From NCBI GenBank assembly GCA_017163975.1, contig JAFFSR010000218.1:10605501-10669500 (forward strand): 64,000 nucleotides of DNA. The letters are read 5' to 3'. Positions 10,401 through 24,200 of the stretch are shown in pieces (positions within the stretch are counted from its first letter, which is position 1; every line of letters starts with the position of its first letter). The stretch is from Anastatus disparis (taxonomy: Eukaryota; Arthropoda; Insecta; Hymenoptera; Eupelmidae). The position numbers and the translations under genes are program-made. A model generated the notes under the pieces. The model was not told where the DNA came from. It saw only the letters and a program-made list of their open reading frames with translations, and did no database searches.

Positions 10401-12209
10401 AATCTATATCTTCACAGCGCACTAGTTAAAGTAAACGAAAATACTGGTAAAAACAGAATAGCATAATAGAAAGGATAAACATTTAGCTTATAATTACACT
10501 TGGTAATTTATCTTAATAAATAAATTCAAGGCTTTTATCTGCTTTATTTTCTAGTCACGTGACATCAATAGAAGACAACCGGATAAAGTTAGCGAAGCTA
10601 ATATGTACTTTTTTACCGAAGCTGCCATTGCATTGTTTATATCGTTTTTGATTAATTTATTTGTAATGGCCGTTTTTGGATATGGTCTGTTCGAAAAGAC
10701 TAACGCAGACGTTGTAAGTAGTGTTAACGTACATTTTTTCACTCTTGAATGAATATTATTTGATGAATTAATCATGTTTCAGTATGCCATTTGTGCAAGC
10801 AACAATTTCACTACGGGTACAGATCTGTTTAAAGTAAGAAGCTATAATTATATACTGTTGTTCGTTGTATCACATATAATCATGTAAAAAATATATGATC
10901 AAATACGTCTTAAAAATTTTTATATATATTTCCATTCAAATTTATAGAAACAATATTAGATACAGTATTATATAATAATTTATACTTATTTATGTAAACT
11001 TATTTTTAATCCAATGATCATGATAAAATTCTCTGATAAAATAAAACAAATGAATAAATTAAAAATTTATCATTTTTTAGGGTTACAAATTATATTTAAA
11101 AAATTTTTTTAGTAAAAATATATAATTATTAAAAGAAAATTGTTCAAATATTTTCAAGATTTTTTAATTGGTTTAAAATTAATTATAATCGACTATTATT
11201 TAAAAGTGGTTTGGCTACTGTAGTAAGCAATTGCAGTTAGCGGGCTAAGTCATATTTGATTATATATGATTACATATGATATTCATATAATTATATATAA
11301 TTATATAGAAATCATTTTTCATTTAATATTATTAAAATAATAATTAATTTAAAATTTTTGCAGAACAATACTGAAATATTTGCAGCGGATCTTTATAACG
11401 GCGGTGTATTTCTCGGCTGTAAATTTGGATTTGCAGCAATGATAATTTGGGCTATTGGCCTCCTTGCGGCCGGTCAATCATCAACTATGACTGGTACTTA
11501 TGCCGGGCAATTTTCTATGGAAGGCTTTTTGAATTTACAATGGCCACGCTGGAAACGTGTCTTACTTACACGATCAATTGCTATTGTGCCAACGTTTTTC
11601 GTTGCATTTTATACTAGTATTGACAAAATGACCGAGATGAATGACATTTTAAATGTTGTCATGAGCTTACAATTGCCATTCGCTGCTTTACCAACAATTG
11701 CGTTCACCAGTAATGCTTATATTATGGGTGAATTTAAAAATGGCATGTTAGTATTTAAAATATTTTTTATTTTGAATTCTTAATATTATAATCAAAATCT
11801 GTACTCAACGATATTTCTTCTTACAGATTTAACAAAATTCTCACCACACTTCTGTCAATATTTGTGATTATCATCAACATTTATTTGGTGACATTAACAC
11901 TTTCTGATGCTGTGAGAAATGATCCACCCAATATAAAGAAGTTAATGATAGCAGTTGTTGTAATATTGGCAATATTTTATGTGATATTTTGTCTGTACCT
12001 CATTATCTATATGGCTATCGGCATGGGAGCAACGTGGCTTAGAAGAATTAAAGTATGATTTAATTAACCGTTGCCTAATCAATACAATATTGCACTGTTT
12101 TTCTTAAATGTTTCATTTTTTTTAGTTCATTTCAAAATATGTACGAGGACCAGTGGAAAGAAGTCTTGGAATAGAAAATCTGAATGATGAATGTCTTACA
12201 GATGAATGA
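7418..12209 (+). CDS. Mvl: NRAMP/Malvolio divalent metal transporter, copy 2 (complete, TM6 Met to Gln)
   Basis: This is a complete SLC11 proton/metal symporter of 621 codons. Coding exons: 7418-7735, 7897-8019, 8360-8586, 10001-10139, 10275-10430, 10555-10713, 10783-10833, 11364-11746, 11827-12052 and 12126-12209. The start is set by an in-frame TAA a few codons upstream of the ATG. Residues 1-106 are a hydrophilic, acidic Ser/Asn-rich cytosolic tail. TM1 has the metal motif DPGN; exon 3 has [10 protein letters not shown] and [13 protein letters not shown]. The 11364 exon has the transport signature [19 protein letters not shown], and TM10 keeps MSLQLPFA. The TM6 motif reads [13 protein letters not shown], whereas the family has Met before PHN: a metal ligand is replaced by Gln. 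The loop before it is also divergent ([12 protein letters not shown]). Exon structure matches copy 1. The 8587-10000 intron hosts two SINEs. It is intact, so function is expected, possibly with altered metal selectivity. Confidence 0.96.
8774..9173 (+). mobile_element. tRNA-derived SINE with poly(A) tail and 13-bp target duplication
   Basis: The insertion occupies 8787-9160 in an NRAMP copy 2 intron and is flanked by the perfect 13-bp direct repeat AACCGTCTTTGCT (8774-8786 and 9161-9173). The head looks like a tRNA, with an A-box-like TGGCGTAATGG and a B box GGGTTCGAATCC, then a ~270-bp unrelated body and a run of about 19 A. The layout (Pol III head, body, poly(A), target-site duplication) is the classic SINE plan. 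The perfect duplication and long A-run imply a recent insertion. It is unrelated in body sequence to the other SINE family in this window. Confidence 0.88.
9275..9458 (-). mobile_element. tRNA-derived SINE, family B, full copy
   Basis: Read on the minus strand, this element starts with a tRNA-like head (TGGCTCACTCGGTAGAG as A box, GAGTTCGAATCCCGC as B box). It continues with a ~100-bp body containing CACATGTGCTTTGTT and ends in a hairpin-forming tail, CCGTCGCTAATTAGCATCG ... AGCGACG. The same structure occurs at 31121-31307, 59823-60000 and, truncated, at 47212-47327. It lies in the same intron as the poly(A) SINE. Cross-copy divergence argues against a functional tRNA gene. Confidence 0.82.
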
Positions 12210-15051
12210 TTACTCTTAATCCTCATAAATATAATATAAAATGACTATTTATAACATTTTTTATAATAAAATGAGAAAATGAGTGTTTTTAATATAAAAA
12301 ATTTGTTTTTACAAAATTCATAAACTTTCTGTATGAACCTTCCACAATCATATTCCGCATAAAGTAGATAAAAGTAATCCAATAAATTTAAAAGTTTACC
12401 AATTTTTCCTAACACAAAAATTCACAATTAAAATAATTAGCAAGCTATTAAACAAAATTTCATTTTAATTCTTCGCAGAAAAGAACATCCAAACGTAAAT
12501 TATCTTTCAATAATCAAAGCGCGTATGCATACCACCAAAAGAATCGACAGGAAGTAACGGATATTCATATATATAGCAACGAGAAATAAAAATAAAATAA
12601 ACAAAAAACATTCTTTGGACAAGACAATGATTTACATCTACGTGCACATCCTCCTTAAAACAAATATAAGAACATATATATATATATATATATATTTATG
12701 TATATACACTGCTATGAAATATTAATACTTTGACATATGAGGGTCCCTCTCTCTCTCTTTCTGTCTCGTATATTTTATTATTTGCCAGGTAATAAACCAT
12801 TGACGTATATTGTAAGCACCTTGACGTTAGTAGTGTATATAACGTTCATTTCAATTGAATTTATGAATGTAATATTACAAAGAATATTTATACGTGCGTA
12901 TACTTCGGATATGGATTTGGTCGTATGGTTTGAGAAGTTACGGTGCTCAGATATTTAGCACGACTTGAATATGTGCTTTACGGAAGTTGGGGTGTTGCGA
13001 TTTATTTTTTTTTATCGAATTTGGTTGATTGATACGAGAAACGAGTGCTTGAAAAAAATGTGTGAGTATTGATATTTAATAAATTTTAGTGTTAGATAAA
13101 TTTGAAGACAAACTATTGAAAAAATCGTTTAAAATGGATACTGTGTAGATAACTTTGAAATAACTTCTTTCCTATAAAATTTAACGTTTTACAATATTTC
13201 AAATAAGTACAACCTGCGTCATACGACAATATTTACGATAATAATTTAAATAACATAAAAATTTCAAATTTTATTTGTTTATATTTATTATTTAATAAAT
13301 ATAAATTTAAAGCATATTCAACTCCATTCAGACTCTTAAATTATTTTATAGCCACACTGTTAGTTCATTAAAAATAATGAATCCATATTCGTTTACCACT
13401 AAATGACAAACAAGTAAGGTTTCATCTTCAATTTATATCACTTTCTCAAGTATAAGGCAAACCTGAACAATAAAGAAAATATCCATAACAAATTCAAAAT
13501 GTTTGCCTTGGCCCGTAAAATAATTTTTCGAAATATTTAATGACAAAACAAAATAATCACCGCTAAAAATCTACTCGCGTCAAATCGAAAATGAAGAAAA
13601 AAATTATTTTTAATGTTAATAAACTAAAAACTACAAAATGGTTAATGGATATATAAAGAAAATTAGCTTATGTGTGTTCCCCTGTAGGGCAATGATTACA
13701 ACGAACGCGCGCGTCATGGCCAACAGTTACGGCAATTACCTCGACAAAGAGAATGAAAAGATAAGATGGGTAAAGGAAGAGAAAGAGAGAAGAAAAAAGA
13801 AGAAGTGTAAAGAGGAAAACAAGGAATAAGGAAGATGGACGGATGTGGAGGTGTAGAAGACAATGAAAAACAATTGAAAACGAGTTGGAGAAACTTTCGT
13901 TGTTGCGTTAAGTAACCTTTTTTTTTCTTCTTGTTTCTTCTTTTTTTAAGCTTTAAAGTATAGTGCAAAAAGCCATTAGTTTGACTACGTATGAGTTTGT
14001 ATTATTTTTTTCCACTTTTCTTTTGTTGCGACTTTCAAATCAATTGTAATAACTATGAGCAAAAATATTTTTTTTCGACATCGCTCGTTTTAATCTAACG
14101 AAATAATTTTCTTTGTTTATACACACTGTATGCATAATGTGGTTAAAATATATTTTTGCATATCTGAAATTTTGATCGTATGTGTGCACTAAGCATAAAT
14201 TATCGCTGGACGTTGTCGTTTTTCGTAAATTTGATCGTGACGACAGATAAATAAAAAATGAAGTTACGATAATACTTGATGATAAAATATTAAATTTTTT
14301 TAACGTTAAATTTTTCTCTTAAGATAAACATCGTCTACGTATATATTTTTATAAGAAAAAAATATTTTTCTCCATCTTTTTTTCAAAAATCAATTTTCAT
14401 CATCGATATTTCAATTATTTAAAGATTTATACTACGATCGACAAAAGTAACGGTCATTTCATTCAATTTACATCATAGCACTAACCATTTGAATAAAATG
14501 TACAACATTAAACAACAAATGATGGCCCCATTTGATTAATATCAAACTATTGTATATTTCTACGCATCATCGATTCAGCTAATAAGAGCCTTCAAATCAC
14601 AAATCTGTAAGTGAAAAAAGAAATTCAAAAATCAAAAAGAACATTAAAAATAACAAGATCCAAGAAAAATACTGAGATCTTCAATCTTAGCCTTCGGGTA
14701 TAGTGTGTCTTGGCTCTATAATCTAAATGTTCATCGCGCAAATCGTCACTTATGTATTTGCGCTTAGGTATGCACGCAAATTGGTTTTTACTTCCGGCTG
14801 TGACATATCAGGCATAAGGCGAGGACATGGAACGGTTATATACCGCTTTGATACGAGGAAGTTAAAGTGTCATTGATGCTGGTTGAATATGAATTATATG
14901 TTTCTTTGAATTATATTTTAATTTATTTGTTTGCGGGTACTTTTAATTATGTAATGAATTATTTAAGAGTAAACAACAGTAAAATTATGAAAAATAAATA
15001 TACACATTTATTAAGTATAAATAAATTCTGTTTAAATTATTTAAATGATCA
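12210..15051. other. NRAMP2 3' UTR and A+T-rich intergenic DNA
   Basis: AATAAA at 12265-12270, just after the NRAMP copy 2 stop, is the likely polyadenylation signal. The rest has no recognisable gene. The open frame at 13638-13829 ends in a Lys/Glu low-complexity tail translated from a purine-rich tract and has no family signature. There is a CT-rich patch near 12748-12768 and a moderately G+C-richer patch near 14690-14870 with stops in all frames I checked. Confidence 0.5.
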
Positions 15052-15255
15052 TTAAGGCGACGTCGGAGATTATGTTCAGTTTCATTTAATAATTTAAAAA
15101 ATACGCTTTTTAATTTACGACATTTTCAGATCTTTTAATTTTCCATTACTTTTTGATTATTAAAAATCTTGAAAACACATAAAATTTTATAAATTATAAG
15201 AGCAATTTGTAAATTACGAGATAGAATTTAACCTAGCCTCCTTAAGTCTCCTTAA
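15052..15255. mobile_element. TTAA-type MITE (204 bp)
   Basis: The ends read TTAAGGCGACGTCGGAGATT at the left and, inverted, TTAAGGAGACTTAAGGAGGC at the right, with the tetranucleotide TTAA at both borders. The inner parts of the arms (AATTTACAAATT-like and TCATT...) match the element at 28743-28953. It is a non-autonomous DNA transposon with no coding capacity. TTAA target sites are typical of piggyBac-like transposases. Confidence 0.72.
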
Positions 15256-18200
15256 GTGTAAAACTTTTTAAAAATAACTTTAGAAAAATTATTTTATAAT
15301 CATCAAAAGATTTTAACCATATGCATTTACTTATTATAGAAATCGTTCAGATAAAACTATCTTTTGAGTTTTAATAATTTGAATATTTGAATAAATAAAT
15401 TTTGTTTTATTGCTTAATAATTACAATACAAAATCAAACAATAAAAAAAAAAACAAAAAAAACGTCAAAATTATAAACGAATCATAGTTATATCTAAATA
15501 TTCATGAAAATACCAATGAAGATACTGGCACACTTATATTTGAAAGCTTAATTACAAAACTAGCTGCAAATCATTCAACATAAAACTAATCAAAACACGC
15601 ATCTAATCTACCAATCAAATAAATCTAAACAGCAACATCAAGACATTAAAACGTCACTCAATCCTTATAACACAAATCTTCAAAACTAATTTTATCATTC
15701 GTTGAGAAAAAACAAACTAAAAAATAAAAATAAAAACAAGAAAATATATATATCATTTGAAATTACCATGTACGATTCATCTATAAAATTGCATCCTACG
15801 AAACGTTCGCGTTATATATAGCTTATGAGATATATACCTTTTATATACACAGTTTAATTTTTCTGCTCGACTGGACTTTTAAAATTCTTCGGCTGAATAG
15901 AGAATATATATACGTTTATATGCCAATCTCTTGTTCGATCAGTTTTGCTTCTAACGGTCCTCTCTTTCTCTCTCTCTGCGCAACTGTCTTTTAAAAATAT
16001 ATTTCACGAATTTTATTTTTATCTGCCTCTCTTTCAAACTTCCTTTATTTTCTTATTTTTCAGCTCCTTTTGTGTTTCAACATTTGCCATCGTCAATTCT
16101 GCTCTTGCGGCAGAATTGTTTCTTATTAAAAAAATTTAAAGTTTAAAAAAAAATAAGTTTAACGTTAGATTTTATATGAAAACATTTCTCTTCTATATAT
16201 ATGGTCTCTTATCGGTCTTATACGTGTGTACATTGAGAAAAGTTTTTATAGCTGTAAATAAACTTGTGACCTGACTTAAAGTGTTTTTTAAATTCTCATT
16301 ACAGTTATGTATCGAGATCGCACTTACTTTGCACTGTTAAATTTATGTATATGCCTCTTTCTAAAGTTACTTTAACGTGTTACGCTTTTGATAAGACGAT
16401 AAAGTTGTTAAAAGTTATTCGTATCGTACAATGGGGAAGACACTTTGAAATAAATCTTGATTGGAGATTCGGTTGAATGATTGTTTGATAAATTAATGAC
16501 TGAGTAATTATATCAACTTTTTTGTAAACTGGTAGGAATATTTGTCAGAATTGTAAGCATAAAAAAAAGGTAAAATTTAGATGTAAGAAATTATATGCGG
16601 ATTACCAGATATGATAATTTGCAGAAAATTTATTAAACATAATAGGAAGACGTTCGAGATAAATCTTGATAAAGGACATTAAATTTGTTTTCGCTCAAGT
16701 ACAACTTCTAATAAATGAGAATCCTTGTTGTACGCGACTAATATTTCTATTTCTAATTTGAAAATCAACACCAGATGATATTCAAAACGAATTTCCTGAG
16801 AAGTCCCAAAGGATATAAAAGTAGCAATAAAATTTACACTAAATAAAAGAGATGTAGAAAGATTACAAGTTGAGATATGAGAAGCAAGTAAGTTTCGAGC
16901 AAGGTAAAATTTATCTTCTACAAATCGTTCGTAATCAGATTGCGAAATTAAAACTAATTAGATCCTGAAAGTATTTAAATTGAATGATAAGAAAAAAGCA
17001 GGCTTTATTTTCTTTTCCTGTATTTAAAACCACTTTAACAGTATTTATAAATTTATAGATTATCATGGGGTGGTTCTGTAACAGTTAAGTGTAAAGACAT
17101 CATTTTAATATAAGCAATAAAGGTTTTATGAATAAAAATTTCAATTATTAACAATAAACAGAAGCACTTAATTACTTTTAATTACTGTAATTAATATTAC
17201 AACTTTTGAAAGACTCAAATGATTTAACGAAAGAAAATTTTTTCGAAACGAACGTTATACAAAAGTTAATTGTTTATTATTCGCATATTTTAAATAAAAA
17301 TTTCATAATAATCTCTTGCAAATTAAAACTAACATATATACCAATGAATCTTTTATCTCAAATCAAGTGCATCCCCTATACTTAATTCGCTATCGCGATA
17401 TCTAATGAGCTTGTTCGAAATTGTTCCTGCTCTGGGAGCAGCTAAAAATTCAATTATTATTAATGCAATAAGCATACCGGAGTAATTGAATAATTATTCG
17501 TACAATTTATTCCATGTTGGGAATTATATTTACTACTGGGTACCGCATTATGTTTTCTTTTATTGTTACACGTTGAATTCGATGTGATTAAATATAAGGA
17601 ATGAAAAAATTTTAATTTCTGATTCAATTTGGAGTTTAAATGTGTAAGGAGAATTCGTGATATTACGAGATTTTCATCTAAAATGTTTTGTTGAAATTTA
17701 TGATATAAGGAAGAAGATAAAAGGATTAATGGGAAACTTTTTAACGTTTCTAAGTAATGGAACTACTGCTTGTGATTCCAAATAAGCATGACGTGAAAAA
17801 AGAAGAAGAAATTTGTACAAGTGAAATATCATAACTACATGGACTACATTTTGGTACACTTCAAATCGCACGAAATAAAAGAATAAACCAAGTTTCGAGA
17901 AGTAGATTTTTTGTACCCTTTAACATTCAATAACACAATAAGCTATTTGAAGTAAAGCAACATTAAAACCTAAAATTTGAAAAATTATAACAAACTACTA
18001 TAATTTTTTTTTCCCATCGCTTGAATTTTGCTTTGTCAAATATAAAATCTAGATCACTCAAGGAAAAAAAAAGAAGTAGCAGAAAAAAAAATTATTCTGC
18101 GAGCACAATAGTCTGTAAAACGATAAAGAACAATGACTTCTTCTATATATCTTGGACAATAGCTTCAATTTATAGGCTTATTTTTAGAAAACTATCTTGT

Positions 18201-21200
18201 TACAACAATTAAATCTTTAGAAAACAGAACTGACTCGTGTACGAGATACCGCGAAAAATGATTATTGCACGGGATTCATTGACCTATTATTTTATGCATT
18301 TTTACATATATGTGTAATGTTTGTTGGAATGGCTCATATATGTGACATTTTTGTACTATAAAAGTTAAGATCCTCGATTTCTTCATATCAAAAAAATTCA
18401 GAGGACAATGTTTATATTTATTTGGATTAAGTATTGTTGCTTTTAATTATAAAAATTAATAATTCATACAAAAAAATATTTTATCATACCAATAGATGAT
18501 AAAAGTAATTGTATGATAAATAAAAAAAAAATATGTAAACTAAAATCTTACTGTAACTAAACATAGTTTAGATCTTCTGCCAAAAACTACATATTTCCAA
18601 CCAAAAACACACACATCCCGTATACCTATAACCATAAATATAAAATTCTTCAAAGAGAAACAGAATTTTTTCCCGAGTTCAACGGCCGTTTAAAAGGCAG
18701 CAACAGGTGTCGGTCACAATTAATGTCTCAATCGTACATATCTTAAATAGCGTATATAACAAGATAAGGATCATGAAATTTTCCCTTTCCACCATACATC
18801 ATGAACTTTAATAAAAGCAGTCGGGTTATAATAAAACTCGACTCGAGAGAAAAATAAAGAAACCAAGGCGAAGGTCAAGAGCTCATTGGCCGTTGGTATG
18901 TTTTTTTTTCTTCAAGAGGTGTGCTAATTAGATGCGAAAGAATTTTTTTTTAATTTTTGTAAGATGAGTTTGGGGTACTTTTTTCTTAGCAGAGATGGTT
19001 TTTTATTTTTTTATACTTTGTTACAGGATGATGTAACGTTGAATGATTGTGTTAGATGCTAAATTGTGATATGAGTAATGTATTGGATTAAAGAAGATGA
19101 TATGATCTTACGGAGTACTAAACATATTTAAATGATTTATCTTTGTCATTTTTATGCTTCTTTGTGTATTAGGATTATTGAAAAAAATCTCATTCATTAA
19201 TGCGAACGTTAAATAATGAATCGTAATAGAATTTTTTGTGATGGATTTATAACCAATAGAAAAAAAATTTTCTTTGATGATTGAAAAATTTTATGAGATT
19301 TTAAATTCCGTACTTAAAAAAGGCTATCAAAAAAAAGCATTAGCGGTCAAAGCGCTGGTCTTTTTGGCTCGTCAAATTAGATTCGATTTTTATTCTTAAC
19401 ATTTTAAGTTTATTGTCACTGCTTTAGGTTAACATTAAATTAAATAAGATACTAATAAAAATGAAAAATTGCTAAAAACCCGCAAAGGTAAAGTATCAAT
19501 AATAAAATAAATAAAAGAAATGACTGAATTTATTTTTATGGTTTCTTCAAGATCTTTCGCACTCAATAAATGAAATTTTCTTAAATTAAAGTTAATTACA
19601 AAAGCAAATTACTCAAAATTTTATGACTTACAATACAGGAAAAAAAAGGCACAATGCATCCATTACATACCTGAAACAAAAAGAAAATAAAAAACGTTAG
19701 TTCAAAAGAACATTTCGAACGAATAAATGTTTCTTAAAGTTTGCTCAAAACATTATCAATTTGTCGTCTTTTCTTGACATTGAACATATCCCGTGTCCAT
19801 AAAAAAGTCGAGAAAAAAAAGATGAAGAAGAAGAAAAAAGAAATTCTGCATCTCTTTAATTTTCATAAAAGTAAAGTATCGTACAAAATGATTACCGCTA
19901 TGTGTATGCAACGTTACATGGATTATATTACTCCTTTTCTATATACACATGCACGTATACAAAATAAACGCGGGAATTTTCTAAAGACAATATCGCTATG
20001 CCATATACACACGTATATACATATACAAGCAAAACGTGCCGACTATATATACGTGGCATATAAAAAGGTATATACGCCATAAAGGTAAAGTTGAGTTCCG
20101 TATTTGGAGAAGGGTAAGAGATGTAGTTAAGAATAATATGTATATATAATACGGGTAGACTTTGAATTTTATAATGTTTAATGTTTATAAGCTATGATCT
20201 TGTCGGGCAGATATAATAGTTCGTTCTCAGATGCATAGATAAGGGAAAAAAATTTTTCGAATTTTACGATGGGTACATGTTATTTCATTTAGTTTTTCTT
20301 CTTCTTTTTTTTTGAGGTTAGGGCGATAATTGCGCTTGGTTTTAAGGGACTAATCGATTTATTACTAGCGTTTAAATTGTACTTATAAAGTACTTGAAGG
20401 TTGTAATTTTGATTGATTGCTGTTTCCGGTTGAATTTTTCTCAGCGCAATATATTAGATTGTAAAGTTTGTTAGTATTTTGTTTAACAAATTAATTTAAT
20501 AAATAATTTGCCGTCGAGGCGCTATCGCGCCTCTTGATTCTTAATTTCTCTTTATATTTGGTATTTTTGAACGTCCTTAAGTAAAAACAAATATTGAATT
20601 TGATTTTTCAACTATAAATTTATAAATATGTTTGCTTTAAACATACGTTAATGAAAAATTTATAAAAACAAACAATTCATCTTTTCCCCATCATATAAAG
20701 AACATTGCAAACGTCATCGCATAAATTCATCCTCTAAAAACTATATTCACTAAAGTAAAATTTCTTGCAAACATTCATAGTCATTGTATTAACTAAAGAA
20801 GCTATACGCGCTCCTCACATGAGCATAAAAATAAGATCCTCTAATTCGCAATTTCATCGCCTTGGCTCATCAACTTGCATTACTCGATATGAAGAAAAAA
20901 CACAACAACGAAGAAGGAAAAAAAACTTTTGCGCTTTTTTGTATCCTTGTATAGACAAAAGTCCAATGAACCTAACTGTCGAAGATCTATTGTATGCGAA
21001 GGTTTTTACAGGGAAAAAAAACTTTTTTCGGGACTTTCAAATAACATTTGACGTATTTGTGACCTTCGATATTTTTAGCATCGTTCAATGGAACGTGATA
21101 TTAAGTAAATTTGCTTTTTTCGGGGGTACACTTTTTTGGTAAATATATTGAACCTGAGAGAATGGATTGTTTAACAATACATTAAATTATTTCTTCGATA

Positions 21201-24200
21201 TGGTTCATTATAAATTTGTACGCATTAAATTTCTTTAGTTATTTTGTTTATAATATTGATACGCGTTTTGCAAAATAGCTTTTGATATAAATTGAGCTCT
21301 TTTATAAAGATTGAGAATCTATAGCCAACAAAAATGAAATGGATTTGTTTACCAAAAATCAAAGAAATGTCCATTATTCTTGATCAATTGTACAGCAAAA
21401 AGAAACAAATAATTTCTGTTTGTGTTTAATAAAGAAGTTACAGTCGATTACTTTTCTTAAGCTAAACAATTATTGAGTACAAAACGTTGAATAGAAGCTT
21501 AAAAATTACTTCAAAAAGTTGTGGCCGTCATCTCGGTAAATTTTATCATACAATTATAAATAACGATCTTATTTTAATCTCGATCATACCACGATACACT
21601 TTTTTTTCTCAAACATAACAAACATACAGCATTATGTACAAAACCACAGAAAAAAATTCATTAAAAAAGTTTGATGAATAACATCTCAATTCGTTCGTTC
21701 AACGATTTATTATTCACTTTATGATGAAATTTTTTTTCCTAACAATAGATCTTTTTGTGCTGCTCTTCCGTGTATACCCGTCAATCATTTGACATATACC
21801 GACGAGGTATTTATAATTCGTTAAAATTTAATCGATTCCAAAGCGGTTCAGAAGAAGATGAGTGGAAGACGCTTATTATAAGGGCATGATTATTAATTCT
21901 TTTAATACTGTTTTTATTTCATTATCATGTCATCCAGTTGTGATGTTTTAATGAGGGTGATTAATTTTTACAAAAAATCTTTTAATGTTTGAATATTCAA
22001 AAATTTTTTTTAAATATTTTAAATTCTTATATCTTATGTTTTGTAATTAATCTTTGCTGAAAATCTAATCAATATATTGAAAAATGATTCATTCACCAGA
22101 TTCGTGAATAAATTAATATTAAAAAAAAGCTTTGTGAATATTCTAGACATTAAATAATTTTATTTGAAAGATTTTTCCGTATTATAACCAATGGACTTAT
22201 GCTAATGGTAAGAAACACAAATGTTAATTTCCAGATAAAAGTGTATTGACTTTTCAAATGGTCATATAAGGATCATTAAATTAATGATTAGTTAAGGAGT
22301 AGAGTTAATGGAACAGAATATTAGACATTTGAGTCCCGTTGACTACTATTTTTAATAAATGAACGCCTGGGTATTGATCAAATTTGTATACTTTATCCTA
22401 CAATGTTATTTAAGTATATAATATTATGGATTGAATTAATTAAATAAGATCATTTTATTGTTGAAATTAATATAATGTATAAAGATATAATTTGAAAAAT
22501 TTAGGTTTTCTTTTCTATTAATTTTTGCATCATAAAATAAAACTACATTCTAAACCAGATAAATGTCCACTATGATGGATGAATTATAATGAAAAAATAC
22601 ATTTGCATGCAAATATATTTTATTTACATGTATAAGTGTTTAAGTTACATACTGGACATCTTTACTACATACAAATACAATAATTTTTCATTACATAATT
22701 AATTACAAAGCTTTCTTCATCAGATAATCATCAAAACTTTCAAAATAAAGACGCATCAATTAAACAAAACATTTTAATTATTCTACGTGAAAAATCATTC
22801 TAAGCACTTGATTACTCAGCCGACCAATATAATAAATCTTTCTCCAACGATAAATCAAAACAATACTGCAAATAAACGTCTCGCTAACCGAGTAAAATAA
22901 AATGTGTGCTTAAGCCTACCGCAAAGTTAAATTTTATCAAATCAACAAAAACCTCGCCACCTTACAACAAAGCCACTTGTATCCTAAACTCCACGAAGAA
23001 AAAAATTTCTTTTTTCCTCTATTGCGTATAATAAACCTTCTACTCTCGTTTTACAACTCTTCCTCTTCTTTTACTGTTCCCATCCATATTTATCTTTTTC
23101 CTCGGCTTTCGACAACTCACACTTACACATACTACAGAATACACACGTACACATACTACAGAAACTACACAGAAAGGAAACTTGTGCTAGCTTCATCTTT
23201 ATCGAGGAAACGAAGCAGGGAAGTGCTATATATCTCCTCTTTTCTCTGTGTGTTTTCCCATAAAACTGGCTTTAGAAAGGTAAGAATAAGAAGAAGAAAA
23301 AAAGGATTCACCTTTAGCGCTGAGTGTTTTACAAGGGACTCACTAAATAAGTAGCACTAGGAAACCTTTTTTTTCTGAATTCCTAAGCATAATTTTTTTT
23401 TTCTCGAGGATAAGATTTACTATAGTCGTCATTATGTTGGTTTTTCTTATAAGCGCAAGATTTGAAGCTATTGTTAGCCAGAGGTGAAGATACAAGTGAA
23501 ACGACTTTTTATATCGGTTTGCTTAGGTCGCTTTTGCTTTCGTTTACAGGCTAGTTTACAGTAATGCGTGCATGTGTACGTGCGTGTGTTTGTATACGTG
23601 TCTGAGATCCTTTTTTTTTTAAATAGTATTCACTTAATTGAAAGTAAAACTGAGAAAAATTCTTCAACTGTTATGTACGTTTTTACCTTGATTGAAGATT
23701 ATATTTGTAGAGCGAACACGTGTTTATGTTAAATAATAGAAAAAAATAGTTCATTCAGATAGGTAACTTTAATGTTTACATAACTTTGTTGTGCAATTAA
23801 AAATACCTGATTATGTCGCTAGATTACACTTTGGAAAAATAAAGTTCTCACGTTGTGTCAATAAAAATATGATCTGCATGACTAATACCACAAATGTTAC
23901 TGTTGTTATTAAAATCGAATGATAAAATAGTTTAACGATTTCATCATTAGGAAAATTATAATTGTTCATAAAATTCTTTGTAATGAGTTTACTTTTTACT
24001 CGATATTTACAATACTAAATGAAGTAATTTCATTACCCTCTTGACGTTCCTTTTTTTCAGGTACACCTATACTTATATAGTTCCATTTTATGGTGTACAC
24101 GAAAGCCCCATATAATTACCATTAACAAGTTCATAATTCCGAAATAGTATAGCAAAAAGTGAAGTATCAATTGAGCCGAAATTATTTATTACGACCTTAT

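Noticed and set aside
10551..10775. Minus-strand open frame of 74 codons
   Set aside because: Antisense shadow of an NRAMP copy 2 exon.
13638..13829. 63-codon frame with MANSYGNYLDKENEK segment
   Set aside because: The tail is a purine-tract translation and there is no conserved context; a short real exon cannot be excluded but is not supported.
20765..21142. 125-codon open frame on the + strand
   Set aside because: No family signature, no good start context; low-complexity tail.
22977..23354. 125-codon open frame on the + strand
   Set aside because: Composed of simple-sequence translation (Thr/Tyr/His and Arg/Lys runs); no motif.
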